A DNA stretch of 64,000 nucleotides from Mycolicibacterium neworleansense (GTDB lineage Bacteria; Actinomycetota; Actinomycetes; Mycobacteriales; Mycobacteriaceae), in contig NZ_CWKH01000002.1 of the NCBI RefSeq assembly GCF_001245615.1, positions 1,674,001 through 1,738,000 on the forward strand, written 5' to 3'. Position 1 is the stretch's first letter, and each line of letters begins with the position of its first letter. Below, piece by piece: positions 9,009-17,751 of the stretch. The notes beneath the pieces were generated by a model. It was not told the DNA's origin, ran no database searches, and saw nothing but the letters and a program-made list of their open reading frames with translations. The translations under genes were made by a program, and so were the position numbers.

Positions 9009-9325
9009 ACGTACTCCTCGGTCGGGATGCAGCTACGGTAAGCCTGCGTGCAAATACCCGTCCAACACGGAAATAGCATGGGTTGATACGCAAGCTGCAT
9101 AATTCCCCCCGCGGCATTGCTGCGGACGTATCGATGGCCGGCCTCCGCACTCAAAAGCGCAGTTCAAGTGCTGTTTTTAGCGGGCGTGACGGCTTGTCCA
9201 GGACGTTCGGTTCATCCCATTTCGGCTGATTTCAGTGGGTTGACGGGTGGAGTGGGCCGTTCTTAGCGTGTGTCTGCGGTCACAACCGGCATCCACATAC
9301 GTGGACATCACACCCTGGAGGATCC
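9009..9325. promoter_or_regulatory. Long intergenic control region between the hydroxyacid dehydrogenase and the ABC transporter operon
   Basis: This 317-bp gap has no convincing gene. A TTGACG hexamer at 9240-9245 could be the -35 element of the operon, with a weak TTAGCG-like sequence about 17 nt downstream. The segment CTTGTCCA at 9193-9200 matches 8 contiguous bases of the reverse complement of the palindrome in front of the 1201 gene. A second palindrome lies at 9292-9305. A GGAGG ribosome-binding site precedes the operon's first ATG at 9326. Confidence 0.45.
9292..9305. promoter_or_regulatory. Candidate operator, perfect inverted repeat upstream of the ABC operon
   Basis: The sequence TCCAC-ATAC-GTGGA is a 5-4-5 perfect inverted repeat lying 21-34 bp upstream of the substrate-binding-protein start. 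Its size and its position overlapping the 5' leader fit a repressor site, for example for the IclR protein encoded within the operon. This is inferred from symmetry only. Confidence 0.35.
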
Positions 9326-10879
9326 ATGAGGCGAGTTCTCGCCGCTCCGGCAGTCGCTCTGGCCGCCTGCACGTTCGTCGCCGGGTGCACCGTTGCCAAT
9401 ACCGCGCACGGCGGCTATGACCCCGACACCCTGCGGATAGTCATCTCCCAGGAACCGCCGACGCTGGAGCCCTGCGAGAGCTCGCTGACCTCGACCGGCA
9501 TCGTGGTGCGGTCCAACATCACCGAACCGCTCATCGAGCGCGATCCCGATACCGGCGACCTGCAGCCGCTGCTGTCCACCGCATGGCGCCAAACCGCGCC
9601 CAACCAATGGGCTTTCGACATCCGCAAAGGCGTCACCTTCTCCGACGGTGCGCCCTTCACCGCCAAGGACGCGGCCTTCTCGATCGACCGGGCAGTGAAC
9701 TCCGATCTGCAGTGCAACGTCGACGGCTACGTTTTCGGTGACGCGTTGCTCGATGTCAGAGCTCCTGACGACAATACGGTCGTCATCGGCACAACGAATC
9801 CGGATCCGATTCTGCCGCTGCGTATCTCGTTCGTGGAGATCGTGCCGTCGGGCACCAGTACCACCGAGAAGGTCCGTGAGCCCATCGGCACCGGACCGTA
9901 TGCCATCTCCGACTGGGAGTACGGCCAGAAGCTGCTGCTCAAGCGCAACGACCGTTACTGGGGCGCCAAGCCGGCCTTCGCCCGCGCCGAATACCAGTGG
10001 CGCAGCGAGGGCAGCGTGCGTGCCGCCATGATCACCAACGACGAGGCCGACATCGCCACCTCGCTCGGGCCCGAGGACGGGGCCGGCGACCGCGGGGTTC
10101 CGTTCCAGAACAACGAGACCACCGCGCTGCGCATGCAGGCGACAGAGGCGCCGCTCGACGACATCCGCGTCCGGCAGGCCATCAACTACTCGGTCAACCG
10201 GACCGGCATCGTAAAAGCACTGTTCCGCGGGCTCGGCGAACCGGCGTCCCAGCTCATCCCGTCCGGTGTCGTCGGATACAACGACCAGCTTCCGTTGTGG
10301 CCCCACGATCTCGACAAGGCCAAGGCACTCATCGCCGAGGCGAAGGCGGACGGGGTCCCGGTGGACCGGCAGATCCGGCTGATCGGCCGTACCGCCCAGT
10401 TCCCCAAGATCTCCGAGACCATCGAGGTGCTGCAGAGCGAGTTCGCCGAGATCGGCCTCAACGTGAAGATCGAGATGATGGACACCGCCGGCCAGCTGCA
10501 GTATCAGTTGCGCCCGTTCCCGGCGGACACCGGTCCGTACCTCCTGATGATCATGCACGGGAACCAGGCCGGTGACGCCGCGTTCACCATGGACCAGTAC
10601 ATGCTCTCCGAGGGGCCGCAGAGCGCATACGGCACAACGGAATTCGACAGTTCGATCCGAGCCGCGGAAGCCCTCACGGGTCAGGGCCGTCAGGATGCGT
10701 TCGCCAAACTGTTCGCCGAGGAACCGCAGCAGATCATGCAGTTCGCCTACATCGCCCACATGAAGGGCATTCTCGGCAAGTCGCCGCGTATCGATTACAC
10801 CCCCAACTCCGCCACCGGCGACGAGATGCGGCTGTCGGAGATGACTCCCGCTTCGACCGACCGCACCGACAGGAGCTGA
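9326..10879 (+). CDS. ABC transporter substrate-binding lipoprotein, family 5 (DppA/OppA type)
   Basis: A 517-residue solute-binding protein anchored by a lipobox: the N-terminal signal peptide ends in FVAGC with the lipidated cysteine at residue 21. The SBP_bac_5 fold is indicated by the start LRIVISQEPPTLEPCE, the ITEPLIERDPDTGDLQP block, AFDIRKGVTFSDGAPFTAKD and GTGPYAISDWEYGQKL. The family classically binds oligopeptides or nickel, but many members bind sugars and organic acids. The operon also encodes a glucarate dehydratase and an IclR regulator, so a sugar-acid ligand is inferred. The gene is followed 4 nt later by the first permease. Confidence 0.9.
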   Translation: MRRVLAAPAVALAACTFVAGCTVANTAHGGYDPDTLRIVISQEPPTLEPCESSLTSTGIVVRSNITEPLIERDPDTGDLQPLLSTAWRQTAPNQWAFDIRKGVTFSDGAPFTAKDAAFSIDRAVNSDLQCNVDGYVFGDALLDVRAPDDNTVVIGTTNPDPILPLRISFVEIVPSGTSTTEKVREPIGTGPYAISDWEYGQKLLLKRNDRYWGAKPAFARAEYQWRSEGSVRAAMITNDEADIATSLGPEDGAGDRGVPFQNNETTALRMQATEAPLDDIRVRQAINYSVNRTGIVKALFRGLGEPASQLIPSGVVGYNDQLPLWPHDLDKAKALIAEAKADGVPVDRQIRLIGRTAQFPKISETIEVLQSEFAEIGLNVKIEMMDTAGQLQYQLRPFPADTGPYLLMIMHGNQAGDAAFTMDQYMLSEGPQSAYGTTEFDSSIRAAEALTGQGRQDAFAKLFAEEPQQIMQFAYIAHMKGILGKSPRIDYTPNSATGDEMRLSEMTPASTDRTDRS

Positions 10880-10883
10880 GCCG

Positions 10884-11813
10884 ATGTTCCCTTTTGTCCG
10901 GCGCCGCATGTACACCAGCGCCATCCCGCTGATCATCGTGCTGCTCGGCGTGTTCCTGCTCGCCCGGCTCACCGGTGATCCGACCAATCTGTACCTGCCC
11001 GAATCCGCCACCGCCGACCAGCGCGAGGCCTTCGCCCACCAGCACGGGTTCGACCGGCCGCTCATCGCCCAGCTGGTGGACTACTTCAAGGGCGTGATCC
11101 ACCTCGACTTCGGAACCTCGCTCCGCACAGGCGAATCCGCTGCGTCGATGGCACTGCGAGCCTTCCCGGCCACGCTGCAACTCGCCTTCACCACCATGCT
11201 TCTCGCGATCATCGGAGCGGTCATCGTCGGCTGCTGGGCCGCTTACCGGCCCAACTCGCTGGCCGACCGGTTCTCCAGCCTGTTGTCGATGACCGCCGCC
11301 AGCATCCCCGACTTCTGGTTCGCCATCACCGGAGTCTGGCTGTTCTCCGTACTACTGGGCGTGCTGCCCACCTCGGGCACCGACGACGGTGTGCTGTCCT
11401 GGATTCTGCCGATCGCCACACTGATGATCCGTCCCCTCGGCGTGCTCACTCAGGTCGTCCGAGGCGCCATGGTCTCGGCACTGTCGGCGCCCTACATCCG
11501 GCTGGCCCGCAGCAAGGGCGCCGGCGATCTCCGGGTGGTCAGCCACCACGCGCTGCGCAATGCGGCCGCGCCGGCACTCACGGTCGCGGGTGATCTTGCG
11601 GTCGGCCTGATCAACGGTGCCGTCGTGGTGGAGGCCATCTTCGGCTGGCCCGGCATCGGCAAGCTCATGATCGACGCCATCCTGCAACGCGACTTCGCCG
11701 TCCTGCAGGCCGCCGTCCTGCTCACCGCGGTGAGCATCTTCGTGCTGAACATCATCATCGACGCCTGCTACGCGCTGCTGGACGCACGCGTGCGGGAACC
11801 GGCAAAGGTCTAG
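10884..11813 (+). CDS. ABC transporter permease, DppB/OppB type
   Basis: A 309-residue inner-membrane permease with six predicted helices. Its DppB-type N-terminus is a first helix followed by the FGTSLRTGESA region. The cytoplasmic EAA loop that couples to the ATPases is visible as LARSKGAGDLRVVSHHALRN, and FGWPGIGKLM near the C-terminus is another family hallmark. It pairs with the DppC-like permease 11 nt downstream to form the translocation pore for the ligand captured by the upstream lipoprotein. Confidence 0.9.
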   Translation: MFPFVRRRMYTSAIPLIIVLLGVFLLARLTGDPTNLYLPESATADQREAFAHQHGFDRPLIAQLVDYFKGVIHLDFGTSLRTGESAASMALRAFPATLQLAFTTMLLAIIGAVIVGCWAAYRPNSLADRFSSLLSMTAASIPDFWFAITGVWLFSVLLGVLPTSGTDDGVLSWILPIATLMIRPLGVLTQVVRGAMVSALSAPYIRLARSKGAGDLRVVSHHALRNAAAPALTVAGDLAVGLINGAVVVEAIFGWPGIGKLMIDAILQRDFAVLQAAVLLTAVSIFVLNIIIDACYALLDARVREPAKV

Positions 11814-11824
11814 GGGTAGGCATC

Positions 11825-12811
11825 GTGAGCACGCAAATCGACCTGGTACCAGTCAAACCCACCACCGCGATCGTCGGTGAACCGGAGGGAGAGCCGACCA
11901 GGAAGCGCTCGGTGTGGTTCCGGCTGCTGGTCAACGACCGGGTGGCGGCCGGTGCCGCCGTGGTGCTCGGCCTGGTGATCCTCACCGCCGTGTTCGGCCC
12001 CATGCTGGTCGGCAACCTCGCCACCCACATCGACCTGGACAACTCGAATCAGGCACCGTTCACCCTCGCCCACGGCTGGGCCAACGTGCTCGGGACCGAC
12101 CCGCTGGGACGCAGCATGCTGGCCCGGCTCATCGTCGCCTGCCGCACCACACTGTCGGTGGCCATCCCGGCCGTGGTGATCTCGGCGGTGGTCGGTTCGC
12201 TCATCGGCATGTGGGCCGGCTACTACCGTGGCTGGCGGGAAACGCTGGCCATGCGGGTAGCCGACGTGATCATGAGCTTCCCCTCACTGCTGCTGGCAGT
12301 GGTGGTGCTCTACGTGTTCTCCCCGAGCGCGGCCAATATCATTGCCGTGCTGGCGATCACGCGTATCCCGGTGTACCTGCGCACCGCCCGCGCCGAGTCG
12401 GCCGAACTGTCCAGCCGGGTGTTCGTCGATGCGGCCCGCACCTTCGGGGCCAGTGGACGGTCCATCATCATGCGGCACGTGGTGCCGATCGTGCTGCCCA
12501 CCCTGCTGACCGTGGCCACGCTGGACTTCTGCTACGTCATGCTGGCCGAATCCTCGCTCAGCTTCCTGGGTATCGGGATCCAGCCGCCGGATGTCAGCTG
12601 GGGCCTGATGGTTTCGCAGGGTCGCACCTACCTGCACACCGCCTGGTGGCTCTCCTTCTTCCCGGGCGTGGCCATCGTCATCACCACGGTGTCGGCCACC
12701 ATCCTGGCCGCCTGGGCCCGGATCGCCACCGATCCCGGTCAGCGCTGGCGGCTCACCGTCCCGCAGAAACGCCTGTCCCGCTTCACCAAGACCGGAAAGG
12801 CCCTCGGATGA
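11825..12811 (+). CDS. ABC transporter permease, DppC/OppC type
   Basis: A 328-residue membrane permease with a cytoplasmic N-terminal tail of about 35 residues and then six helices, starting with GTG. The DppC signature LGTDPLGRSMLARLIVACR is present, and the EAA loop reads FVDAARTFGASGRSIIMRH. ESSLSFLGIGIQPPDVSWG is also typical of the family. It forms the second half of the heterodimeric pore. The stop overlaps the ATG of the first ATPase by 4 nt, indicating translational coupling. Confidence 0.9.
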   Translation: MSTQIDLVPVKPTTAIVGEPEGEPTRKRSVWFRLLVNDRVAAGAAVVLGLVILTAVFGPMLVGNLATHIDLDNSNQAPFTLAHGWANVLGTDPLGRSMLARLIVACRTTLSVAIPAVVISAVVGSLIGMWAGYYRGWRETLAMRVADVIMSFPSLLLAVVVLYVFSPSAANIIAVLAITRIPVYLRTARAESAELSSRVFVDAARTFGASGRSIIMRHVVPIVLPTLLTVATLDFCYVMLAESSLSFLGIGIQPPDVSWGLMVSQGRTYLHTAWWLSFFPGVAIVITTVSATILAAWARIATDPGQRWRLTVPQKRLSRFTKTGKALG

Positions 12812-13866
12812 CCTCCCAGTTGAGCAGCAGCGTCGCGGAACAGCCGACCAGGTCCGAGCACCTCGACGCCGATCCCGCTCTGGTGGTGGACGGGCTCACC
12901 GTCGACATCCGCACCATCACCGGAACCGTGCGCGCGGTCGACCATGTCAGCTTCGCGGCACACCGCGGCCAGACCCTGGCGCTGCTGGGCGAATCCGGTT
13001 GCGGCAAGTCCATGACCGCCACCGCGCTGGTCGGTCTGCTCGAACCGGTCGCCGAGGTGGTCGACGGCACCGCGACGCTGGCCGACGTGGACATCCTGGC
13101 CGCCGACCGCAAGACGCGGCGCAAGCTGGCCGGACCGGAGCTGGCCATCGTGTTCCAGGACGCACTGACCGCGCTCAACCCGCTCTATACCGTCGGCACC
13201 CAGTTGGCCGAACCGTTCCGCATCCATCGCGGGATGAGTGCCAAGGATGCCAAGCGTAAAGCGGTGGAACTAATGGCGCGGGTGGGTATTTCGCAGCCAG
13301 AGGAACGGATGAAGTCCTATCCGCACCAGTTCTCCGGAGGTATGCGGCAACGGCTGTTGATCGCGATGGCCGTCGCGCTGAACCCGCGGGTGCTGATCGC
13401 CGACGAACCGACGACCGCACTGGACGTCACGGTGCAGGCGCAGATCATGGCGCTGCTCAAGAGCTTGCGCAGCGAGTACGACATGGCCGTCGTGCTGATC
13501 ACCCATGATCTGGCGCTGGTGGCCGAGGAAGCCGATCAGGTCGCGGTGATGTACGCCGGCCAGGTCGTCGAAACCGGGCCGGTGGCTGAGGTTTTCGCCA
13601 GTCCCCGGCACCCGTACACCAAGGGTCTGCTCGACTCGGTCCCGGTGAGTGCGGTGCGCGGCGAGGCCCTCAAGTCCATCGGCGGAGCCCCGCCGGACCT
13701 GCACTCGATCCCGGCCGGATGCGTCTACCAGGACCGTTGCCCGCTGGCCCGCGACATCTGCGTCACCACCAGACCGGTGCTCGACGGCGACGGCCGGCGC
13801 AGCGCCTGCCACTTCCCCGAAGAGGTTGAGACCCGCATGCGAGGAGGAGAAACAGCAGATGTCTGA
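12808..13866 (+). CDS. ABC transporter ATPase, DppD/OppD type
   Basis: A 352-residue nucleotide-binding subunit. Walker A is GESGCGKS at residues 61-68, the signature is FSGGMRQRLLIAMA, and Walker B is VLIADEPTTALD. The C-terminal oligopeptide/dipeptide-transporter extension is recognisable from HPYTKGLLDSVP and the cysteine-rich CVYQDRCPLARDIC, which ends with a further cysteine in ACHF. That extension places it in the Dpp/Opp class. Its 3' end overlaps the next ATPase start by 8 nt. The coding frame is open further upstream, but ATG 12808 is the real start. Confidence 0.9.
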   Translation: MTSQLSSSVAEQPTRSEHLDADPALVVDGLTVDIRTITGTVRAVDHVSFAAHRGQTLALLGESGCGKSMTATALVGLLEPVAEVVDGTATLADVDILAADRKTRRKLAGPELAIVFQDALTALNPLYTVGTQLAEPFRIHRGMSAKDAKRKAVELMARVGISQPEERMKSYPHQFSGGMRQRLLIAMAVALNPRVLIADEPTTALDVTVQAQIMALLKSLRSEYDMAVVLITHDLALVAEEADQVAVMYAGQVVETGPVAEVFASPRHPYTKGLLDSVPVSAVRGEALKSIGGAPPDLHSIPAGCVYQDRCPLARDICVTTRPVLDGDGRRSACHFPEEVETRMRGGETADV

Positions 13867-14842
13867 AAACCTGCTCACCGTCCGCGATCTGCGCAAGTCG
13901 TTCCGCGTGGGCAAGAGCCGCCTGTCCGCCCTCGACGGCATCAACCTCGACCTCGGTCGCGGCGAAACGCTCGGCCTGGTCGGTGAATCGGGATGCGGCA
14001 AGTCCACACTGGCGCGGACCCTGATGATGCTCGAGCGCCCGGACTCGGGCAGCGTGACCTTCGACGGCATCGACCCGTTCAGCTTGCGCGGTGCGGAGCT
14101 GCTGAAGTTCCGACGCCGCGTCCAGATGGTGTTCCAGGATCCTTACGCATCACTGAACTCCCGCATGACGGCGGGCGACATCATCGCCGAGCCCTGGCGC
14201 ACCCACAAGACCCTGCACCCGAACCGCAAGGACCGGGAGATGCGGGTGCGTGGCCTGCTCGACATGGTCGGCCTGGGGCCCAAGGCCGTCAACAAGTACC
14301 CGCAGGAGTTCTCCGGCGGTCAGCGGCAACGCATCGGCATCGCCAGGGCGTTGGCACTCAACCCCGATGTCATCATCTGCGACGAGCCGGTATCGGCACT
14401 GGACCTCTCGGTCCAGGCCCAGGTACTCAACCTGCTCAACGATCTGCAGCAGGAGCTCGGCATCGCCTACGTCTTCATCTCGCACGACCTGTCGGTGGTC
14501 CGCCACGTCGCCGACCGCGTCACGGTGATGTACCTGGGCCACATGATCGAGAGCGGACGCACCGAGGACGTCTACCGCAACCCGCGACATCCCTATACCG
14601 CGGCACTGATGTCGGCGGCACCGAAACTCGATGCGGCCCAGCGCAACAACCGGATCCTGCTGAAGGGTGAGGTGCCGTCGCCGCTGAATCCGCCGTCGGG
14701 CTGCCGGTTCCGGACACGGTGCCCGAAGGCCACCGAAATCTGCGCGACGCAGGCGCCGGTGGCCACCGCGGACCCGGACGTCGATGGCCACATCTCCGAA
14801 TGCCATCATCCGCTGGAGCCCGCCGTGCCGGTGTCGGCGTGA
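13859..14842 (+). CDS. ABC transporter ATPase, DppF/OppF type
   Basis: The 327-residue partner ATPase. Walker A is GESGCGKS at 42-49, the signature EFSGGQRQRIGIARAL, and Walker B VIICDEPVSALD. The C-terminal extension has HPYTAALMSAAP and CRFRTRCPKATEIC. A strong GAGGAGGAG ribosome-binding site lies inside the 3' end of the previous gene. With the four preceding genes it completes a five-component importer. The TauE-family gene starts inside its stop codon (GTGA overlap). Confidence 0.9.
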   Translation: MSENLLTVRDLRKSFRVGKSRLSALDGINLDLGRGETLGLVGESGCGKSTLARTLMMLERPDSGSVTFDGIDPFSLRGAELLKFRRRVQMVFQDPYASLNSRMTAGDIIAEPWRTHKTLHPNRKDREMRVRGLLDMVGLGPKAVNKYPQEFSGGQRQRIGIARALALNPDVIICDEPVSALDLSVQAQVLNLLNDLQQELGIAYVFISHDLSVVRHVADRVTVMYLGHMIESGRTEDVYRNPRHPYTAALMSAAPKLDAAQRNNRILLKGEVPSPLNPPSGCRFRTRCPKATEICATQAPVATADPDVDGHISECHHPLEPAVPVSA

Positions 14843-15561
14843 GCATCGCCGGCTACGGGGTCGTCGCCGCCGCAATCGTGCTGGCGTCATGCATGCAGGC
14901 CTCCATCGGGTTCGGCATGGGGATGCTGGCGGCACCGATCGTCGCGATCGTGGACCCCGGGCTGATCCCGGGCACGCTCATCATGCTGGCCACGATGGTC
15001 ACCCTCATGGTGGTGGTGCGCGAACGTGAGGACATCGACCTGGCCGGCACCGGATGGGCCTTGGCCGGAAGGGTTCCGGGCACCGTCGCGGGGGCGCTGC
15101 TGCTGGTCGTCATGCCCGCGGAACTGCTGGCGTATGCGTTGGCCGCCGTGGTGCTCGGCGGTGTGGTCCTGACGAGCATGGGCTGGATCCCCTCGCCGCG
15201 CCGTCGCAATCTGGTGCTGGCCGACGCCACCTCCGGCCTGCTCGGCACCGCGACCTCCATCGGAGGTCCGCCGATGGCGCTGGTGTGGCAGAACAACACC
15301 GGCGCCCGGCTGCGCGGAACGATGAGCGGGTTCTTCCTGGTCGGGTCGGCACTATCGCTTGTGCTGCTCGCGCTCACGGGTTCCATCGACCACCACACCG
15401 TCGTGGTGTTCGCGATGCTCATCCCCGCGTGCGTGCTCGGTTATGCGTTGTCCCGGTGGGTCAACCGTCACCTGGACCGGCAGCGTCAGCGGTGGTCGGC
15501 CATCGCGATATCCACCGTCGGCGCGGTGGTGCTGATCGTCCGTCAGTTGATGGGAGGGTGA
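14839..15561 (+). CDS. TauE/SafE-family membrane permease
   Basis: A 240-residue polytopic protein of about seven to eight helices, starting with GTG. Features of the TauE/SafE (sulfite exporter, formerly DUF81) family are QASIGFGMGMLAAPIVAI near the N-terminus and the internal repeat LLGTATSIGGPPMALVWQN. The family exports sulfite, sulfoacetate and other small organic anions. Its placement between the importer and the IclR gene suggests a role in efflux of an acidic intermediate, which is inference only. It is translationally coupled on both sides. Confidence 0.82.
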   Translation: MSIAGYGVVAAAIVLASCMQASIGFGMGMLAAPIVAIVDPGLIPGTLIMLATMVTLMVVVREREDIDLAGTGWALAGRVPGTVAGALLLVVMPAELLAYALAAVVLGGVVLTSMGWIPSPRRRNLVLADATSGLLGTATSIGGPPMALVWQNNTGARLRGTMSGFFLVGSALSLVLLALTGSIDHHTVVVFAMLIPACVLGYALSRWVNRHLDRQRQRWSAIAISTVGAVVLIVRQLMGG

Positions 15562-16365
15562 ATGACCACCGACAGTGACAGTGTTTCGGTGCGCAAGGTG
15601 AAATCCGCGGTGCGCACGGTCGAACTGCTGGAGTTCCTGGCGGCCCGGCCCGATGAGCCGACCCGTATCCGGGAAATCTGTGCGGCACTTGACATGCCAC
15701 GCAGCTCAACGCACGCGCTGCTGCGCACTCTGGTGGCCCAGGGCTGGGTGCGGTCCGACGATACGGGCACCCAGTACAGCATCGGCATGCGGGCGTTGCT
15801 GGTCGGGACCAGCTATCTCGACGCCGACCCGTACCTGCCGATCATCGCGCCGTTCCTCGAAGACCTGCGCGGCCAGCTCGACGAGACGTTCCACCTCGGC
15901 AGGCTCGATGGGCACGACGTCGTGTACCTGGCCACCCGGGAGTCCCGTCAGTACGCGCGCACCGCCAGCAAGGTGGGGCGGCGGTTGCCCGCTTACGCCA
16001 CCGCGCTCGGCAAGGCGCTGCTCGCCGAGCGGTTCGGCGCCGAACTCGACGCGCACATCCCGGAAACGCTGACACCGCTGACTTCTCGCACGCTCACCGA
16101 CCGTGGCGGTCTCGACGCGGCGCTGGATCAGGTGCGGGTTCGGGGTTACGCCACCGAGGACGAGGAAAATACGTCGGGCATCAAGTGTTTCGCGGTCACG
16201 CTGCGGTACCGGCATCCCGCGCAGGACGCGATCAGCGCGTCGGTCCCGTTGTCGCGGCTGACCCCCGAGCGGGAACGGGAGATCATCGACGTCCTGCGCC
16301 TGGTGTGCGACAAGGTGTCCCGGGTGGTCCGCCCGGTTGCCAACGGGGACAAGTGGTTCGCATGA
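15562..16365 (+). CDS. IclR-family transcriptional regulator
   Basis: A 267-residue regulator with an N-terminal winged [20 protein letters not shown], then [22 protein letters not shown]-terminal GAF-like effector domain starts near residue 85, with [15 protein letters not shown] and [16 protein letters not shown]. IclR proteins commonly control sugar-acid and aromatic-acid operons through a bound metabolite. It starts immediately after the TauE stop (TGAATG) and overlaps gudD by 4 nt, so it is made with the operon it probably controls, suggesting autoregulation. Confidence 0.9.
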   Translation: MTTDSDSVSVRKVKSAVRTVELLEFLAARPDEPTRIREICAALDMPRSSTHALLRTLVAQGWVRSDDTGTQYSIGMRALLVGTSYLDADPYLPIIAPFLEDLRGQLDETFHLGRLDGHDVVYLATRESRQYARTASKVGRRLPAYATALGKALLAERFGAELDAHIPETLTPLTSRTLTDRGGLDAALDQVRVRGYATEDEENTSGIKCFAVTLRYRHPAQDAISASVPLSRLTPEREREIIDVLRLVCDKVSRVVRPVANGDKWFA

Positions 16366-17741
16366 GTTTCGCCCATGAGATTGGAGTACCGATGAGTGCA
16401 CAGAACGCGACTCCTGTCGTGACCGAGATGATCGCGATACCGATCGCGGGCCATGACAGCATGCTGCTCAACCTCAGCGGCGCGCACGGCCCGTACTTCA
16501 CCCGAAACCTGTTGATCGTCAAAGATTCCGATGGGAACACCGGGGTGGGGGAGGTGCCGGGCGGTGAGGCCATCCGCAGGACCCTCGACGATGCCAGGCC
16601 GCTGGTGGTCGGCCGCTCCCTCGGCGGTTACCACGCCATCCTGGCGAGCATCCGGCGTGAGTTCGCTTCCCGGGACAGCGCCGGGCGCGGTGCGCAGACT
16701 TTCGATCTGCGGGTCATGGTGCACGCCGTCACCGCCGTGGAGTCGGCGCTGCTGGATCTGTTGGGCAAGCATCTGGGTGTACCGGTGGCCGCGTTGCTCG
16801 GCGACGGCCAGCAGCGCAACCGCGTCCAGGCGCTGGGCTATCTGTTCTTCATCGGCGACCGCAACCGCACCGACCTGGATTACCGGTCGGCGGCCGATGA
16901 GCCTGTTGACGCCGATGAGTGGTTCCGGATCCGCCACGACGAGGCGCTTTCGCCCGAGGCGGTCGTCCGCCTCGCCGAGGCCGCCCGAGCCCGCTACGGG
17001 TTCCGCGACTTCAAGCTCAAAGGCGGCGTACTGCCCGCGGCCGACGAGGCCAAGGCCGTCACCGCGCTGGCCGAACGATTTCCCGACGCGCGGATCACGC
17101 TTGATCCCAACGGCGGCTGGCTGCTGGCCGACGCCGTCGAGACCTGCCGTGAGCTCACCGATGTGCTTGCCTATGCCGAGGATCCGGTCGGGCCGGAGGG
17201 CGCATTCTCCGGTCGCGAGGTGATGGCCGAATTCAAACGGGTTACCGGGCTGCCGACCGCCACCAACATGATCGCCACCGACTGGCGCGAGCTGGGGCAC
17301 GCGATCCGGGCCGGCGCCGTCGACATCCCGCTGGCCGATCCGCATTTCTGGACGATGAGCGGCTCGGTGCGGGTTGCGCAGCTCTGCGACGCCTGGGGTC
17401 TGACCTGGGGTTCGCACTCCAACAACCACTTCGACGTATCGCTGGCGATGTTCACCCACGTCGCCGCGGCAGCGCCGGGCGACATCACGGCGATCGACAC
17501 GCACTGGATCTGGCAGGACGGCCAGCGGATCACCAAGGACCCGTTCCGGATCGTCGACGGCTACCTTGATGTGCCCGCGACCCCGGGCCTGGGGGTTCAG
17601 CTCGACGAGGACCGGGTCGCGGCGGCTCACGAGCTGTATCTGGCCAAAGGGCTGGGCGCCCGCGATGATGCGGTGGCGATGCAGTACCTCATTCCCGGCT
17701 GGAAGTTCGACAGCAAACGGCCTGCACTGCAGCGGGATTGA
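16362..17741 (+). CDS. gudD: Glucarate dehydratase
   Basis: This enzyme converts D-glucarate (and L-idarate) to 5-keto-4-deoxy-D-glucarate in the cytoplasm with Mg2+. The 459-residue length and motif order match canonical GudD. Visible are [14 protein letters not shown] and [15 protein letters not shown], then the KxK base in [14 protein letters not shown]. Metal ligands are in [13 protein letters not shown] and [10 protein letters not shown], followed by [27 protein letters not shown] and the catalytic histidine in [14 protein letters not shown]. The ATG at 16362 overlaps the iclR stop; ATG 16392 is an alternative. Its product would feed KdgD at 2821, linking this operon to the first gene group. 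Confidence 0.93.
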   Translation: MSFAHEIGVPMSAQNATPVVTEMIAIPIAGHDSMLLNLSGAHGPYFTRNLLIVKDSDGNTGVGEVPGGEAIRRTLDDARPLVVGRSLGGYHAILASIRREFASRDSAGRGAQTFDLRVMVHAVTAVESALLDLLGKHLGVPVAALLGDGQQRNRVQALGYLFFIGDRNRTDLDYRSAADEPVDADEWFRIRHDEALSPEAVVRLAEAARARYGFRDFKLKGGVLPAADEAKAVTALAERFPDARITLDPNGGWLLADAVETCRELTDVLAYAEDPVGPEGAFSGREVMAEFKRVTGLPTATNMIATDWRELGHAIRAGAVDIPLADPHFWTMSGSVRVAQLCDAWGLTWGSHSNNHFDVSLAMFTHVAAAAPGDITAIDTHWIWQDGQRITKDPFRIVDGYLDVPATPGLGVQLDEDRVAAAHELYLAKGLGARDDAVAMQYLIPGWKFDSKRPALQRD

Positions 17742-17751
17742 GAGGGACGCC

